The notes: generated from the letters alone by a model not told the origin. Positions 8,859 through 17,443 are shown, counted from the first letter of the stretch. The stretch is 42,424 nt of DNA from Fulvivirga lutimaris (GCF_009711525.1 NZ_SMLV01000419.1:1-42424), one strand, 5' to 3'. Numbers and translations are program-made.

Positions 8859-9968
8859 TTACTTGCAGTGCTCTTTGATTGAATCCTTCGCATCCTCAGA
8901 GCCTAGCTCTAATGCAGTATTGAGGTCAAGGCAGCCGTCATAGTTGTCGCCCATACTGATCTTACAAAGGCCTCTTTGATGAAAAGTCTCAGGGTCTTGT
9001 GGGTACAGCTCTATTGAAAAAGAATAGTCCTTTACCGCTCCTTTGTAATCTTCCTTAGCTGTTTTAGCCAAGGCCCTGTTGTCATAATAAACAGGGTTAT
9101 ATGGGTCCAACTCAATGGCCAGATTATAATCTTCAATAGCTGAATCAAAATCTTCAAGGTTGTAGTAGATAACTCCTCTTAAATTATAAGTATCAGGGTC
9201 TTCATCATACAACTCTATCGACCTAGTGTAATCTTCCAGCGCACCTTGAAAATCTTCATTCGTACTTTTTGCCAAAGCTCTGTTTTCATAAATGATCGGA
9301 TCTTCTGCGTCTATGCTAAGTGCTTTGTCATAATCCTTTATTGATTCATCAACTTGCCCAATATTGTATTTAGCTACGCCTCTATAATTAAAAACTTCTG
9401 AGCTACTAGGGTCAAGTTCAATAGACTTGTTATAATCGTCAATAGCGCTGATATATTCCTCCAATTCAGCTTTTACAACCGCACGATTAAAATATTTGTC
9501 AGCATCCTGTGGATCAAGCTCAATTGACTTTGAGAAATCAAAATAGGCCCCTTCTAAATCTTCAACATTGTATTTAGCAAACCCTCTGTTATTATAAGCA
9601 CTGGCAAATTTGGCATCAAACTTTATGGCCTTATCATAATCTTCAATGGCTCCAAAGTCATCCCCCAGATTAAACTTGGCCTCACCACGATTATTCAACG
9701 CCTCGGCATATGTGGAGTCCATCTCTAAAGCAAAGTTGTAATCTCCTATCGCTCCGTAAAAATCTCCAAGCTGATTCTTAGCATAGCCTCTTTTGTTATA
9801 AGCCTCCTTGTTTTTTGGCTCAGTGCTTATAGCTTTGTTGAGCACCTCAACGGCTTCCTTAAATTTATTCTTTTCAATATGATCATCTGCAGTTTTAATG
9901 AGGTCAGCGGCAGACTGACCAAACCCTGTTATTGATATTAGTAAAAAAACAAAGGCAAAGATTCTCAT
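8859..9968 (-). CDS. Exported TPR-repeat protein
   Basis: This exported protein is made almost entirely of about ten tetratricopeptide repeats, a scaffold for protein-protein contacts. The start is the ATG at 9968, which gives a clean signal peptide (MRIFAFVFLLISITGFGQS). The frame stays open 81 bp further upstream but that extension has no signal character. The repeats run from about residue 20 to 350 with a 34-residue period and the motif DYxxAIELDP; a short Cys-containing tail ends in EHCK. The repeats are highly acidic. No catalytic domain is visible. It is transcribed divergently from the amidohydrolase gene. Confidence 0.88.
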   Translation of the reverse strand: MRIFAFVFLLISITGFGQSAADLIKTADDHIEKNKFKEAVEVLNKAISTEPKNKEAYNKRGYAKNQLGDFYGAIGDYNFALEMDSTYAEALNNRGEAKFNLGDDFGAIEDYDKAIKFDAKFASAYNNRGFAKYNVEDLEGAYFDFSKSIELDPQDADKYFNRAVVKAELEEYISAIDDYNKSIELDPSSSEVFNYRGVAKYNIGQVDESIKDYDKALSIDAEDPIIYENRALAKSTNEDFQGALEDYTRSIELYDEDPDTYNLRGVIYYNLEDFDSAIEDYNLAIELDPYNPVYYDNRALAKTAKEDYKGAVKDYSFSIELYPQDPETFHQRGLCKISMGDNYDGCLDLNTALELGSEDAKDSIKEHCK

Positions 9969-10108
9969 AGGTTTTATAGATTTAGGGTCAAATAAAATTG
10001 ACGTTTGCCAAATATACAGATGATGTACCGTAATATTAAACGTCAACAATTAAAAACCTTGGTGTTATTGAGGTCGTTACTATCAGCTATAAATTAACTA
10101 AAACCACT

Positions 10109-11218
10109 ATGTTGAAACATTTACTATCACTTTCATTATTGATAATTTTCGCATTTCAGTGCAAAGCTCAGGAAGAATCTGCTGAGCCTATTATGGACTG
10201 GGAAAAATATGACCCACCATCAACCTTAGTAGTACCTGAGCATGAAGTAAAAAGTGCTAAATATCCTTTTATTGATGTGCATAATCATCAGTTTTCTATG
10301 CCAACGCAGAACCTAAACGAACTGGTAGCAGAAATGGACAAGCTCAATATGGCTGTAATGGTTAACCTGAGCGGCAGAGGTAGAGGTTCGGACGAGCATT
10401 TGAAAGGCGCTCTAGATAATGTGAATAAAACAGCAGCCAACCGATTTATTGTTTTTACCAATATTGATGTAAGCACTATTAATGAAGAAGGCTGGACTGA
10501 GAAAACAGTTAAGCAAATAGAGAATGATGTTAAACTTGGCGCCAACGGACTGAAAATATATAAAAGTCAGACCATGGCTGTAGTTGATGGCGAAAGAATA
10601 TCCATTAATGACACTAGAATTGACCCAGTATGGGCAAAATGTGGTGAGCTGGGCATACCAGTGCTCATCCATGCGGCTGACCCTAAACCTTTCTGGGATG
10701 AGCATGACGAACAGAATGAAAGATGGTTAGAACTTAAAGTTCGTCCACGCAGAAAGCGCGATGCTGACAACCCAGCGCCATGGGAAACTATCATTGCTGA
10801 ACAGCACGATATCTTTAAAAAGCACCCTGGCACAAAATTTATCAATGCGCACTTGGGTTGGTATGCAAATGACCTTGCCACCCTAGCCAAATTGATGGAC
10901 ACTTATCCGAATATGTATGGTGAGATAGGTGCTGTTATCGCAGAACTTGGCCGTCAGCCAAGAATGGCCAAGGCCTTTATGACAAAGTACCAGGACCGAG
11001 TAATGTTTGGCAAAGATGCCTGGAACCCTGAGGAATATTACACCTACTTCAGAGTGCTGGAAACTGCCGATGAGTACTTCCCATACTACAAGCGTTATCA
11101 TGCTTTCTGGAAAATGTACGGTCTCGATTTAGATGATGAAGTGCTTAAAAAGCTTTATTATAAGAATGCTTTGAAGGTGATTCCGAATATTGATAAGTCA
11201 TTGTTTCCAAAAGACTAG
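10109..11218 (+). CDS. Exported amidohydrolase-family metal hydrolase
   Basis: This is a TIM-barrel metal-dependent hydrolase of the amidohydrolase 2 family (PF04909, the ACMSD-like group), which hydrolyses or decarboxylates small cyclic or amide substrates. The signal peptide is residues 1-20 (ending in QCKAQ); the Cys is not in a good lipobox. Metal ligands visible are the HxH pair His58/His60 in FIDVHNHQF, His in VLIHAADPKPFW, His in FINAHLGWY, and the terminal Asp in VMFGKDAWNP. The length of 369 aa is normal. The substrate is unknown. Periplasmic location is inferred from the signal peptide. Confidence 0.85.
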   Translation: MLKHLLSLSLLIIFAFQCKAQEESAEPIMDWEKYDPPSTLVVPEHEVKSAKYPFIDVHNHQFSMPTQNLNELVAEMDKLNMAVMVNLSGRGRGSDEHLKGALDNVNKTAANRFIVFTNIDVSTINEEGWTEKTVKQIENDVKLGANGLKIYKSQTMAVVDGERISINDTRIDPVWAKCGELGIPVLIHAADPKPFWDEHDEQNERWLELKVRPRRKRDADNPAPWETIIAEQHDIFKKHPGTKFINAHLGWYANDLATLAKLMDTYPNMYGEIGAVIAELGRQPRMAKAFMTKYQDRVMFGKDAWNPEEYYTYFRVLETADEYFPYYKRYHAFWKMYGLDLDDEVLKKLYYKNALKVIPNIDKSLFPKD

Positions 11219-11230
11219 GTTTTGCGAATA

Positions 11231-11360
11231 ACGTCACTTCGAGCGAAGCGAGAAGTCTCCTTAATCTGAGGGAGATTTCTCACTTCACTACGTTTCTATT
11301 TGCAGTAGCGTTGATGAAGGAGATTCCGGATATTTTTTTAATAAAAAATTCCGGAATGAC
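11231..11360. repeat. Palindromic intergenic repeat (CCGGA type)
   Basis: This stretch holds two nested inverted repeats. The first is ACTTCGAGCGAAGCGAGAAGT around 11235-11256. The second has arms ATTCCGGA (11323-11330) and TCCGGAAT (11350-11357) around an AT-rich loop and ends in GACGG. It looks like a non-coding repeated element of the sort scattered through Bacteroidota genomes, and it may double as a terminator for the amidohydrolase gene. Confidence 0.6.
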
Positions 11361-11446
11361 GGTTTTAGGAAATTATTTCAGAAATTCTTCGGTTGTCATA
11401 GTATCATTTTTTTATATTCACTTTTCAACCACCTAATTTTTTAATC

Positions 11447-11614
11447 ATGACAGCAGAAGACATCCAAGCAGAAATCACCACACTAGAAGGACAACTTACA
11501 GGCGACATGTTTCAGGACATGGACATCAAAGACAAAATCCACAACCTTAAAATGAAATTGAACGGCACCAAGCCTATGGATCAGATGATCGAGTGCGAAG
11601 GGTGTGGGTCTTAA
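11447..11614 (+). CDS. Small protein (55 aa) with C-terminal CxxCGS motif
   Basis: This short gene reads MTAEDIQAEITTLEGQ at the N-terminus and ends in ECEGCGS. The first 40 residues look like one or two amphipathic helices (MDIKDKIHNLKMKLNG). The tail has a CxxC pair at residues 50 and 53 that could bind a metal or undergo disulfide exchange. The start ATG is preceded by an AT-rich leader and the frame shows coding-like composition. I believe related short proteins with a CxGCGS tail occur in other Bacteroidota, but I could not check. The function is unknown. Confidence 0.6.
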   Translation: MTAEDIQAEITTLEGQLTGDMFQDMDIKDKIHNLKMKLNGTKPMDQMIECEGCGS

Positions 11615-11699
11615 TATCAAGGAAAGCTTAACTATTTTCTAATCCAAAGGCATAAACGCCTTAACTTAAAACGGCTCTGACTGCTCTTTTAAGCGGGCA

Positions 11700-11816
11700 G
11701 ATGAAAATTTGGCGAGCGGATGTGTGATGGAGCCCTGTGCGCAAGAAATTTTCAAAAGCTTTTTTGATTCGTTTTTTGGCTTATCAAAAAATGAATACTT
11801 AAAAATACTTTCATAG
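11700..11816 (+). other. Hairpin-forming intergenic element upstream of the GrpB-like gene
   Basis: The region 11,615-11,829 has no normal gene. At 11,749-11,796 there is a run with TTTTTTGAT and its near-complement ATCAAAAAA around a short spacer. A 29-codon frame (11727-11816, beginning MEPCAQEIF) covers it but has no support as a gene. It resembles a short sequence that recurs in intergenic DNA of related bacteria; that is memory, not a search. Confidence 0.3.
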
Positions 11817-11829
11817 CCATTATTCAAAA

Positions 11830-12405
11830 ATGGAAAGCAAAAAATCTCTCTACGACCTCACCAAAGAGGACTGGAATACGCTATTCCCTGTAAAATTATA
11901 TGATCATAATCCTGAATGGAAAGTGATTTTTAAGCTGGAAAAAGAAGTCATTCTGGATAAGCTAGGTGACGATGTGTTGAGAATAGAGCACTTTGGTAGC
12001 ACTTCCATACCTAACATAAAAGCCAAGCCTTATATTGATATCATCATAGAAATTGAAAAGGAGAAGTTGTTTGATGAAGACATTATTTCAAAGCTTAGTG
12101 AACTTGAATATACTCACTTCAAAGTCCCTGAAAGAGAAGGTATTGATGCCTACATGTCATTTGGCAAGGGTTATAATTTAGAAGGAGAAAACGGCCAGAT
12201 CTTTCACATACATATGTGTCCAAAAGATAATTACATGTGGAATCAGCTGGATTTTCGTGACTACCTTATTGCCAATCCAGATCGAGCGAAAGCTTATGAA
12301 AAATTGAAACTGGAATTGGCTGATAAATATGTGAACGACAGGGGCAATTATATGCTGTCCAAAACTGATTTTATTAAAGAGACTTTGGCATTGGCTAATA
12401 AATAA
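11830..12405 (+). CDS. GrpB family protein (UPF0157)
   Basis: This is a GrpB/UPF0157 family protein of the nucleotidyltransferase fold, with no firmly known reaction. The family signature is seen in the segment LRIEHFGSTSIPNI followed by KAKPYIDIIIEI (the GSTS...D-x-D arrangement of the fold), and in the end region NQLDFRDYLIANPDRAKAYEKL. At 191 aa it is a single domain of usual length. It starts at the ATG at 11830. The VOC gene begins 2 bp after its stop, so the two are probably translated together. Confidence 0.88.
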   Translation: MESKKSLYDLTKEDWNTLFPVKLYDHNPEWKVIFKLEKEVILDKLGDDVLRIEHFGSTSIPNIKAKPYIDIIIEIEKEKLFDEDIISKLSELEYTHFKVPEREGIDAYMSFGKGYNLEGENGQIFHIHMCPKDNYMWNQLDFRDYLIANPDRAKAYEKLKLELADKYVNDRGNYMLSKTDFIKETLALANK

Positions 12406-12407
12406 GA

Positions 12408-12791
12408 ATTCTCAAAAAAATCCACCATATCGCCATCATCTGCTCTGACTATGAGAAGTCAAAGGCTTTTTATACTGACATTCTGGGGTTAACCGTGATT
12501 CAGGAAGTTTATAGGAAAGAGCGCAATTCTTATAAACTTGATCTGGCACTCAATGGAGAGTATGTCATTGAGCTTTTCTCATTTCCCAATCCTCCACAAC
12601 GGCCAACACAACCAGAAGCTACAGGTTTAAGACATCTCGCCTTTGAAGTTGATAATATTGATCAAGTTGCTGCCCATTTGAAAAGTAATGGAGTAGAAGC
12701 CGAACCGATCAGAGTTGATGAATATACCGGCAAGAAGTTTCTATTCTTCTTTGATCCTGATGATCTGCCACTGGAACTTTATGAAGTTTAA
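12408..12791 (+). CDS. VOC/glyoxalase-family protein, apparently starting at ATT
   Basis: This is a single-domain vicinal-oxygen-chelate protein of the YaeR/SMU1112c type, presumed metal-binding and of unknown reaction. Reading from 12408 gives (M)LKKIHHIAIICSDYEKSKAF, which aligns with the conserved N-terminus of the family and includes the first metal-ligand His. The remaining landmarks are YVIELFSFP, GLRHLAFEVDNID and FFFDPDDLPLELYEV. The only ATG/GTG/TTG option in frame is a GTG at 12495, which would delete the first 29 residues and a metal ligand. The in-frame stop is at 12399, leaving ATA, AGA and ATT as the only codons before the domain. ATT at 12408 sits where family members have ATG. 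It is 2 bp after the GrpB stop, so translational coupling could help a rare start. Confidence 0.75.
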   Translation: MLKKIHHIAIICSDYEKSKAFYTDILGLTVIQEVYRKERNSYKLDLALNGEYVIELFSFPNPPQRPTQPEATGLRHLAFEVDNIDQVAAHLKSNGVEAEPIRVDEYTGKKFLFFFDPDDLPLELYEV

Positions 12792-12871
12792 GTAGCTGAC
12801 TACAAGCTGACAAACCTACCAAATCCATCAACGGTTAAACATTCCATTATTTTTTCCTGTATTTTCATCAC

Positions 12872-13399
12872 ATGAAAAAGTTTATCCTACTATTAAGCCT
12901 GTCAGTCTTGATGCTAAGCAAAACTGAGGCACAAACCAATGATGAAAAATATCTTTCAAAAGTTCAGTCCCTTGATAGCACTCTCTATAATTTATATGCT
13001 GTAATCTCTGGTGAAAAAGGAGTGAAACGCGATTGGGAGTTATTCAGATATTTATTTCATGCGGATGCCAAGCTAATTCCATCAGGAAAGAATCAGGAAG
13101 GTATAATTGGGGCAAGGTTCATGTCACCAGATGACTATGTAAATTCCTCAGGTACCTATCTTGAGCAAAATGGTTTTTTCGAAAAAGAGATTCATCGGGA
13201 GGTAGACACTTTTGGCAATATCACGCAGGTGTTCAGCACATATGAGTCTTACCGTTCGGAGAAAGATGAAAAGCCATTTGCCAGAGGCATCAATAGCATC
13301 CAGCTCTTATATGATGGCAGTCGCTACTGGATTATTAACATTTATTGGATGGCCGAAACCGCTGAACACCCATTACCTGAAAAGTATTTACCTCACTAA
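12872..13399 (+). CDS. Exported NTF2/SnoaL-like protein
   Basis: This exported protein of 175 aa has a signal peptide at residues 1-20 (ending in TEAQ) and probably an NTF2-like (SnoaL) cone-shaped domain. The supporting features are the helix SLDSTLYNLYAVISGEKG, the RDWELFRYLFHADAKLIP segment, and the C-terminal strands ITQVFSTYESYRS and INSIQLLYDGSRYWIINIYW. NTF2-like domains bind small ligands or act as simple enzymes, and no catalytic residues can be picked here. Its stop overlaps the start of the next gene by one base (TAATG). It heads a run of three genes with the GyrI-like and nitrilase genes. Confidence 0.7.
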   Translation: MKKFILLLSLSVLMLSKTEAQTNDEKYLSKVQSLDSTLYNLYAVISGEKGVKRDWELFRYLFHADAKLIPSGKNQEGIIGARFMSPDDYVNSSGTYLEQNGFFEKEIHREVDTFGNITQVFSTYESYRSEKDEKPFARGINSIQLLYDGSRYWIINIYWMAETAEHPLPEKYLPH

Positions 13400-13887
13400 T
13401 GCAACAACCAAGAATAGTAGAAATTGAACGTAAATTGATGGCTGGCCATTGTATCACTACGAGCCTGGCAGAGAATGCAACATTCTCTCTATGGTCAAAA
13501 TTTAGGGCACAAGAATCAGCAATAAAAAACAAGCTGAATACAGATCTATATTCTGTTGAGATTTTTGAGAAAGACCTAGACTTTAGAGATTTCACGCCAC
13601 AGACGCAGTTTGAAAAGTGGGCAGCTGTGGAAGTGAGTGACCTGGATAGTGTGCCTGAAGGAATGAAGAAATTAACCATTGAGGCAGGACTTTATGCCGT
13701 ATTTATTCATCACGGTCCTGCTCGTGCATTTCCTCAAACAGCACAATATATTCATGGCCAATGGATGCCTCAGTCTGGCTACCAGCTAGATGACAGGCCA
13801 CATTTTGAAATTATGACCGGGGACTATAAAGGGCCTAATCACCCTGAAGCCGAAGAAGAGATTTGGGTTCCCATAAAGAAAAAATAA
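13399..13887 (+). CDS. GyrI-like/AraC effector-binding domain protein
   Basis: This stand-alone small-molecule-binding protein (162 aa) is of the GyrI-like/SOUL-type fold (AraC_E_bind). Family features are the opening RIVEIERKLMAGHCIT, LYSVEIFEKDLDF, KWAAVEVSDLDSVPEGMK, and LTIEAGLYAVFIHHGPA before the final RPHFEIMTG and EEEIWVPIK. It has no DNA-binding domain and so would act as a ligand binder or hydrolase rather than a regulator. It overlaps the gene upstream by one base and is 1 bp from the nitrilase gene. Confidence 0.85.
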   Translation: MQQPRIVEIERKLMAGHCITTSLAENATFSLWSKFRAQESAIKNKLNTDLYSVEIFEKDLDFRDFTPQTQFEKWAAVEVSDLDSVPEGMKKLTIEAGLYAVFIHHGPARAFPQTAQYIHGQWMPQSGYQLDDRPHFEIMTGDYKGPNHPEAEEEIWVPIKKK

Positions 13888-13888
13888 A

Positions 13889-14839
13889 ATGAGTGGTACA
13901 CTTAAAATAGCCATGGCACAGATAGCGCCAGTGTGGTTGAATAAGCAAAAAACATTAGATAAGGTGATGTCTTCCATCTCAGAAGCGGCCGATCAAAAGT
14001 GCGATCTGGTAGTGTTTGGTGAGGGACTAATTCCCGGCTATCCCTTCTGGTTAGCAATGACCAATGGTGCTGAATTTGAATCCAGCATTCAGAAAGAAAT
14101 ACATGCTCACTATATCAAAAATTCCATTCAAATTGAGTCAGGCGACCTGGATGCGATAAGTAAAATCGCCAAAGAAAAATCAATAGCCATCTATCTTGGC
14201 ATCATTGAAAGAGCACAAAACAGAGGTGGCCATAGCGTTTATTGCTCTTTGGTTTACATCGGCAAAAAAGGTGTAATCCAATCTGTACACAGAAAGCTGC
14301 AGCCCACCTATGAAGAGCGCCTTACATGGTCTCCCGGTGATGGTCATGGACTTAGGGTGCATGCGCTGGAAGGTTTTACAGTGGGTGGTCTCAACTGCTG
14401 GGAGAATTGGATGCCTTTAGCGAGAACAGCTTTATATGGTATGGGCGAAAATCTGCATATAGCGGTATGGCCGGGCTCAGAGCATAACACAATTGATATT
14501 ACCAGATTTATTGCTAAAGAATCCCGGTCTTTTGTCGTTTCTGTTTCTTCGCTAATGAGAATTTCTGACTTTCCAGCAGATACCCCTCATTTAGATAAGA
14601 TTCTGGAAAATTCTCCTGAAATACTTGCCAATGGTGGCTCCTGCATTGCAGGACCAGATGGACAATGGGTGATAGCACCTGTAAAAGATAAGGAAGGCCT
14701 GATTACAGCATCCATTGATATTCAAAAGGTGTATGAAGAAAGGCAGAATTTCGATCCATCGGGTCATTATTCAAGGCCTGATGTAACGCAGCTCACTGTA
14801 AATAGGGAAAGGCAGTCTGTCTTGAAAATTGTAGACTAA
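13889..14839 (+). CDS. Carbon-nitrogen hydrolase (nitrilase superfamily)
   Basis: This enzyme cleaves C-N bonds of a nitrile or amide through a Glu-Lys-Cys triad. The triad is complete: Glu45 in VVFGEGLIPGYPFW, Lys136 in HRKLQPTYEE and Cys170 in GGLNCWENWMPLAR. The CWENxMPLAR box and the region TPHLDKILE resemble branch-1 true nitrilases rather than the amidases, but the substrate is uncertain. The length of 316 aa is normal. There is no signal peptide, so it is cytoplasmic. It is the last gene of a tight three-gene run, 1 bp after the GyrI-like gene, and is followed by a block of intergenic repeats. Confidence 0.9.
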   Translation: MSGTLKIAMAQIAPVWLNKQKTLDKVMSSISEAADQKCDLVVFGEGLIPGYPFWLAMTNGAEFESSIQKEIHAHYIKNSIQIESGDLDAISKIAKEKSIAIYLGIIERAQNRGGHSVYCSLVYIGKKGVIQSVHRKLQPTYEERLTWSPGDGHGLRVHALEGFTVGGLNCWENWMPLARTALYGMGENLHIAVWPGSEHNTIDITRFIAKESRSFVVSVSSLMRISDFPADTPHLDKILENSPEILANGGSCIAGPDGQWVIAPVKDKEGLITASIDIQKVYEERQNFDPSGHYSRPDVTQLTVNRERQSVLKIVD

Positions 14840-14849
14840 TAATACAGGA

Positions 14850-14972
14850 AAATTCTCCTCCTGGAGCAGCAGGGGTGGTTGCTTCTAAGGCTCTTGCCGG
14901 ACATGTTCCGGCATCTCACAAAACCTAGAGACCCCAGAATAAATCCGGGGAAGAAACTCCTCTTTATAGAGG
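14850..14972 (-). repeat. Composite CCGG palindrome element, inverted copy
   Basis: The interval contains the palindrome GCCGGACATGTTCCGGC (14896-14912) and the imperfect palindrome CCCCAGAATAAATCCGGGG (14932-14950). It also has a CTCC/GGAG hairpin near 14858 and a CCTCT/AGAGG hairpin at 14959-14972. Read on the minus strand, the two palindromes are in the same order and have the same flanking words (GGGGTCT, then TGCCGG) as the 80-bp elements around the GIY-YIG gene, but with a shorter spacer. No gene lies between 14840 and 15080. Confidence 0.7.
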
Positions 14973-15080
14973 GAAATTTAGATCAGTTCGTTAAACATAT
15001 GAGCTACCGCACATATAATTCCCCTTTTACAATCTCAGGAGTTGACTAAATTGTGGTTCTGAATTAATTGAACCTAAACC

Positions 15081-17243
15081 ATGAGAAGAATTTTTTCACT
15101 CCTCTTCATTGCACTTGTAGCATGCAATGCCCCAGTCGAAAACACAGAAGTAAGCAAGTGGGAAGCACAAGCCGCCAATGTAGAAATCATCAGAGATGAC
15201 TTTGGCGTACCACACATTTATGGAAAAACAGATGCTGATGCTGTTTTTGGATTGTTATATGCGCAATGTGAAGACGACTTTAACAGAGTAGAGCAAAATT
15301 ACATCTGGGCTACGGGAAGGCTGGCCGAAGTTGAGGGCGAAGAAGCTATCTATAGTGACCTGAGAGCAAAACTTTTCATGACGGAAGAAGAGGCTATTGC
15401 CAATTATGAAAACAGTCCTGACTGGCTCAAGGAACTATGTGATGCTTTTGCAGATGGCATAAACTATTATCTTCATACACATCCTGAGGTGAAACCTAAA
15501 TTATTAACTCGATTTGAGCCTTGGATGCCAATGTATTTCAGTGAGGGCTCTATCGGTGGTGATATTGAAAGAGTATCCACCAAAGGCATCAAAGAGTTAT
15601 ATGAAAAAAACCTAGACCATGCTGTGGCAGCTGCGGACCCCGGTTTGACGCGATTGGATGATAATGAACCCAGAGGTTCTAATGGAATAGCCATTGCTGG
15701 AGAGCACACGGCATCTGGCAAAGCTATGTTACTTATCAATCCACATACTTCCTTTTTCTTTAGAGGTGAAGTGCATGTGGTTAGCGAAGAAGGTTTAAAC
15801 GCTTATGGAGCGGTAACCTGGGGGCAGTTTTTTGTTTATCAGGGATTTAATGAAAAAACGGGCTGGATGCACACCTCCACTTATACAGATGTGATGGATG
15901 AATATGTGGAAACTGTAATTAAGAATGAAGATGGATATCTGTATAAATATGGCAAAGAAAACAGGCCTGTAAAAAGCCTGGATGTGACATTAAAATATAA
16001 AGATGGTGAAGAAGTAAAAGAAAGGGATTTTACCATGTACAGAACGCACCATGGCCCGGTTACAGGAAATATTGATGGTAAATGGGTGTCCACAGCTATG
16101 ATGTGGGATCCCGTCAATGCATTGATACAATCTTATACCAGAACAAAGCAGGATGGACATAAGTCATTCAGAGAGATGATGAATATCCGAACAAACTCTT
16201 CCAACAATACGGTGTATGCCGATGCTGAAGGTAATATCGCTTACTATCATGGAAATTTCATCCCTAAAAGAGATACATCATTCAATTTCTTAGAGCCTTT
16301 GGATGGCAGTAATCCTGCTACAGACTGGCAGCGACTACATACGGTGGATGAAAGTATAGTGGTGATTAATCCAGAAACAGGATGGATTCAAAACTGTAAC
16401 TCTACACCATTTACAAGTGCCGGAGATTACAGTCCAAAAGCTGAGGACTATCCGGTTTATATGTCAGCCAATCAGGAAAATTTTAGAGGTGTACATGCCA
16501 TCAAATTATTGAAAGAGGCAAACAACCTCACACTTGATGGTCTTATTAAGCTAGCCTATGATCCATGGATACCGGCCTTTGAAGCCACCATCCCAGGATT
16601 GATTACAGCCTTAGAAAATAGCAATGACAATCAGGAACTGCTTGACGAACTTAAGGCCTGGGATTATAAGGTTTCAACATCTTCAATACCAGTGTCGATA
16701 GCCCACTTCTATAACATCAACTATCTCCGCGATGGAGAATTCTCTGATGGTTTATCATTTATGGAACGACTAAACTATGCTGGTAGCGAATCACCAGAAG
16801 AAGAAAGATTAGCAATTTTACAAAAAACAATAGATCAGTTAAATGAAGACTTTGGTAGCTGGAAAACGCCATGGGGTGAGATTAACCGATATCAGAGAAT
16901 CAACGGTGACATCAGGCAAGATTTTAATGATAGCTTACCTAGTATTGGTGTGGGCATGGCCAGTGGCCGCTGGGGAGCACTGGCTTCATTTGGTGCCAGA
17001 TCATATGAAAACACAAAGCGTATTTATGGAACATCAGGAAACAGCTTCGTAGCCGTGGTAGAATTTGGCGATAAGGTTAAAGCCAAATCGATGCTGGCTG
17101 GTGGCCAAAGTGGTGACCCTGATTCTCCTCACTTTGATGATCAGGCACAGCGGTATGCCGATTGTCAGTTTAAAGATGTAGCATATTACAAAGAAGACGT
17201 AGAGAAAAGAGCAGAAAGCCGCTATCACCCTGGTGAAAAATAA
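15081..17243 (+). CDS. Penicillin acylase family lipoprotein
   Basis: This is an Ntn-hydrolase of the penicillin amidase/acyl-homoserine-lactone acylase family, which cleaves amide bonds of acylated small molecules. The lipoprotein signal ends at Cys15 (ALVAC), so it is membrane-anchored. The catalytic Ser is Ser200 in EPRGSNGIAIAG, at the autocatalytic cleavage site between the small and large subunits. IRDDFGVPHIYG (residues 37-48) is the typical start of the alpha subunit. Other family marks are EDDFNRVEQ, YRTHHGPV and ADAEGNIAYYHGN. The length of 720 aa is usual. The acyl substrate cannot be told from the sequence. Confidence 0.92.
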   Translation: MRRIFSLLFIALVACNAPVENTEVSKWEAQAANVEIIRDDFGVPHIYGKTDADAVFGLLYAQCEDDFNRVEQNYIWATGRLAEVEGEEAIYSDLRAKLFMTEEEAIANYENSPDWLKELCDAFADGINYYLHTHPEVKPKLLTRFEPWMPMYFSEGSIGGDIERVSTKGIKELYEKNLDHAVAAADPGLTRLDDNEPRGSNGIAIAGEHTASGKAMLLINPHTSFFFRGEVHVVSEEGLNAYGAVTWGQFFVYQGFNEKTGWMHTSTYTDVMDEYVETVIKNEDGYLYKYGKENRPVKSLDVTLKYKDGEEVKERDFTMYRTHHGPVTGNIDGKWVSTAMMWDPVNALIQSYTRTKQDGHKSFREMMNIRTNSSNNTVYADAEGNIAYYHGNFIPKRDTSFNFLEPLDGSNPATDWQRLHTVDESIVVINPETGWIQNCNSTPFTSAGDYSPKAEDYPVYMSANQENFRGVHAIKLLKEANNLTLDGLIKLAYDPWIPAFEATIPGLITALENSNDNQELLDELKAWDYKVSTSSIPVSIAHFYNINYLRDGEFSDGLSFMERLNYAGSESPEEERLAILQKTIDQLNEDFGSWKTPWGEINRYQRINGDIRQDFNDSLPSIGVGMASGRWGALASFGARSYENTKRIYGTSGNSFVAVVEFGDKVKAKSMLAGGQSGDPDSPHFDDQAQRYADCQFKDVAYYKEDVEKRAESRYHPGEK

Positions 17244-17332
17244 ATTGATGCTTGGACTACAGATAAATAGAAACTGAATTTAAATGATGTACTTTTCCTG
17301 TTGGATAACCACATCACTAAAAAAACAAAGCC

Positions 17333-17443
17333 ATGGCCAAATCGCAGGATGCCAAGAAAAGTGTTAAAAAGGAAGCTCTAAAAAGTCCTAAGGAAAAGAA
17401 AGAAGAGAAAAGACTAAAGAAAGCAAAAAAGGGAGGATTTTAA
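17333..17443 (+). CDS. Lysine-rich small protein (36 aa)
   Basis: This very short gene reads MAKSQDAKKSVKKEA and continues as a Lys/Glu repeat ending in KKAKKGGF. About 40% of residues are Lys, which would suit RNA or DNA binding. It is AT-rich like its surroundings and is followed at once by a good terminator whose stem overlaps the stop codon. It is preceded by about 90 bp without a gene. I think similar short basic proteins are found in other Bacteroidota, but I cannot verify it; the function is unknown. Together with two terminators it accounts for the 17,244-17,560 gap. Confidence 0.6.
   Translation: MAKSQDAKKSVKKEALKSPKEKKEEKRLKKAKKGGF

Noticed and set aside
9969-10049. 27-codon N-terminal extension of the TPR protein
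   Set aside because: It would place residues before a clear signal peptide; the internal ATG at 9968 fits far better.
10288-11101. Several minus-strand frames of 70-110 codons inside the amidohydrolase gene
   Set aside because: They are opposite-strand shadows of a well-supported gene and show no domain or start signals.
12495-12791. GTG-started short version of the VOC gene
   Set aside because: It would remove the first beta strand and a metal-ligand His that are plainly encoded upstream in the same frame.
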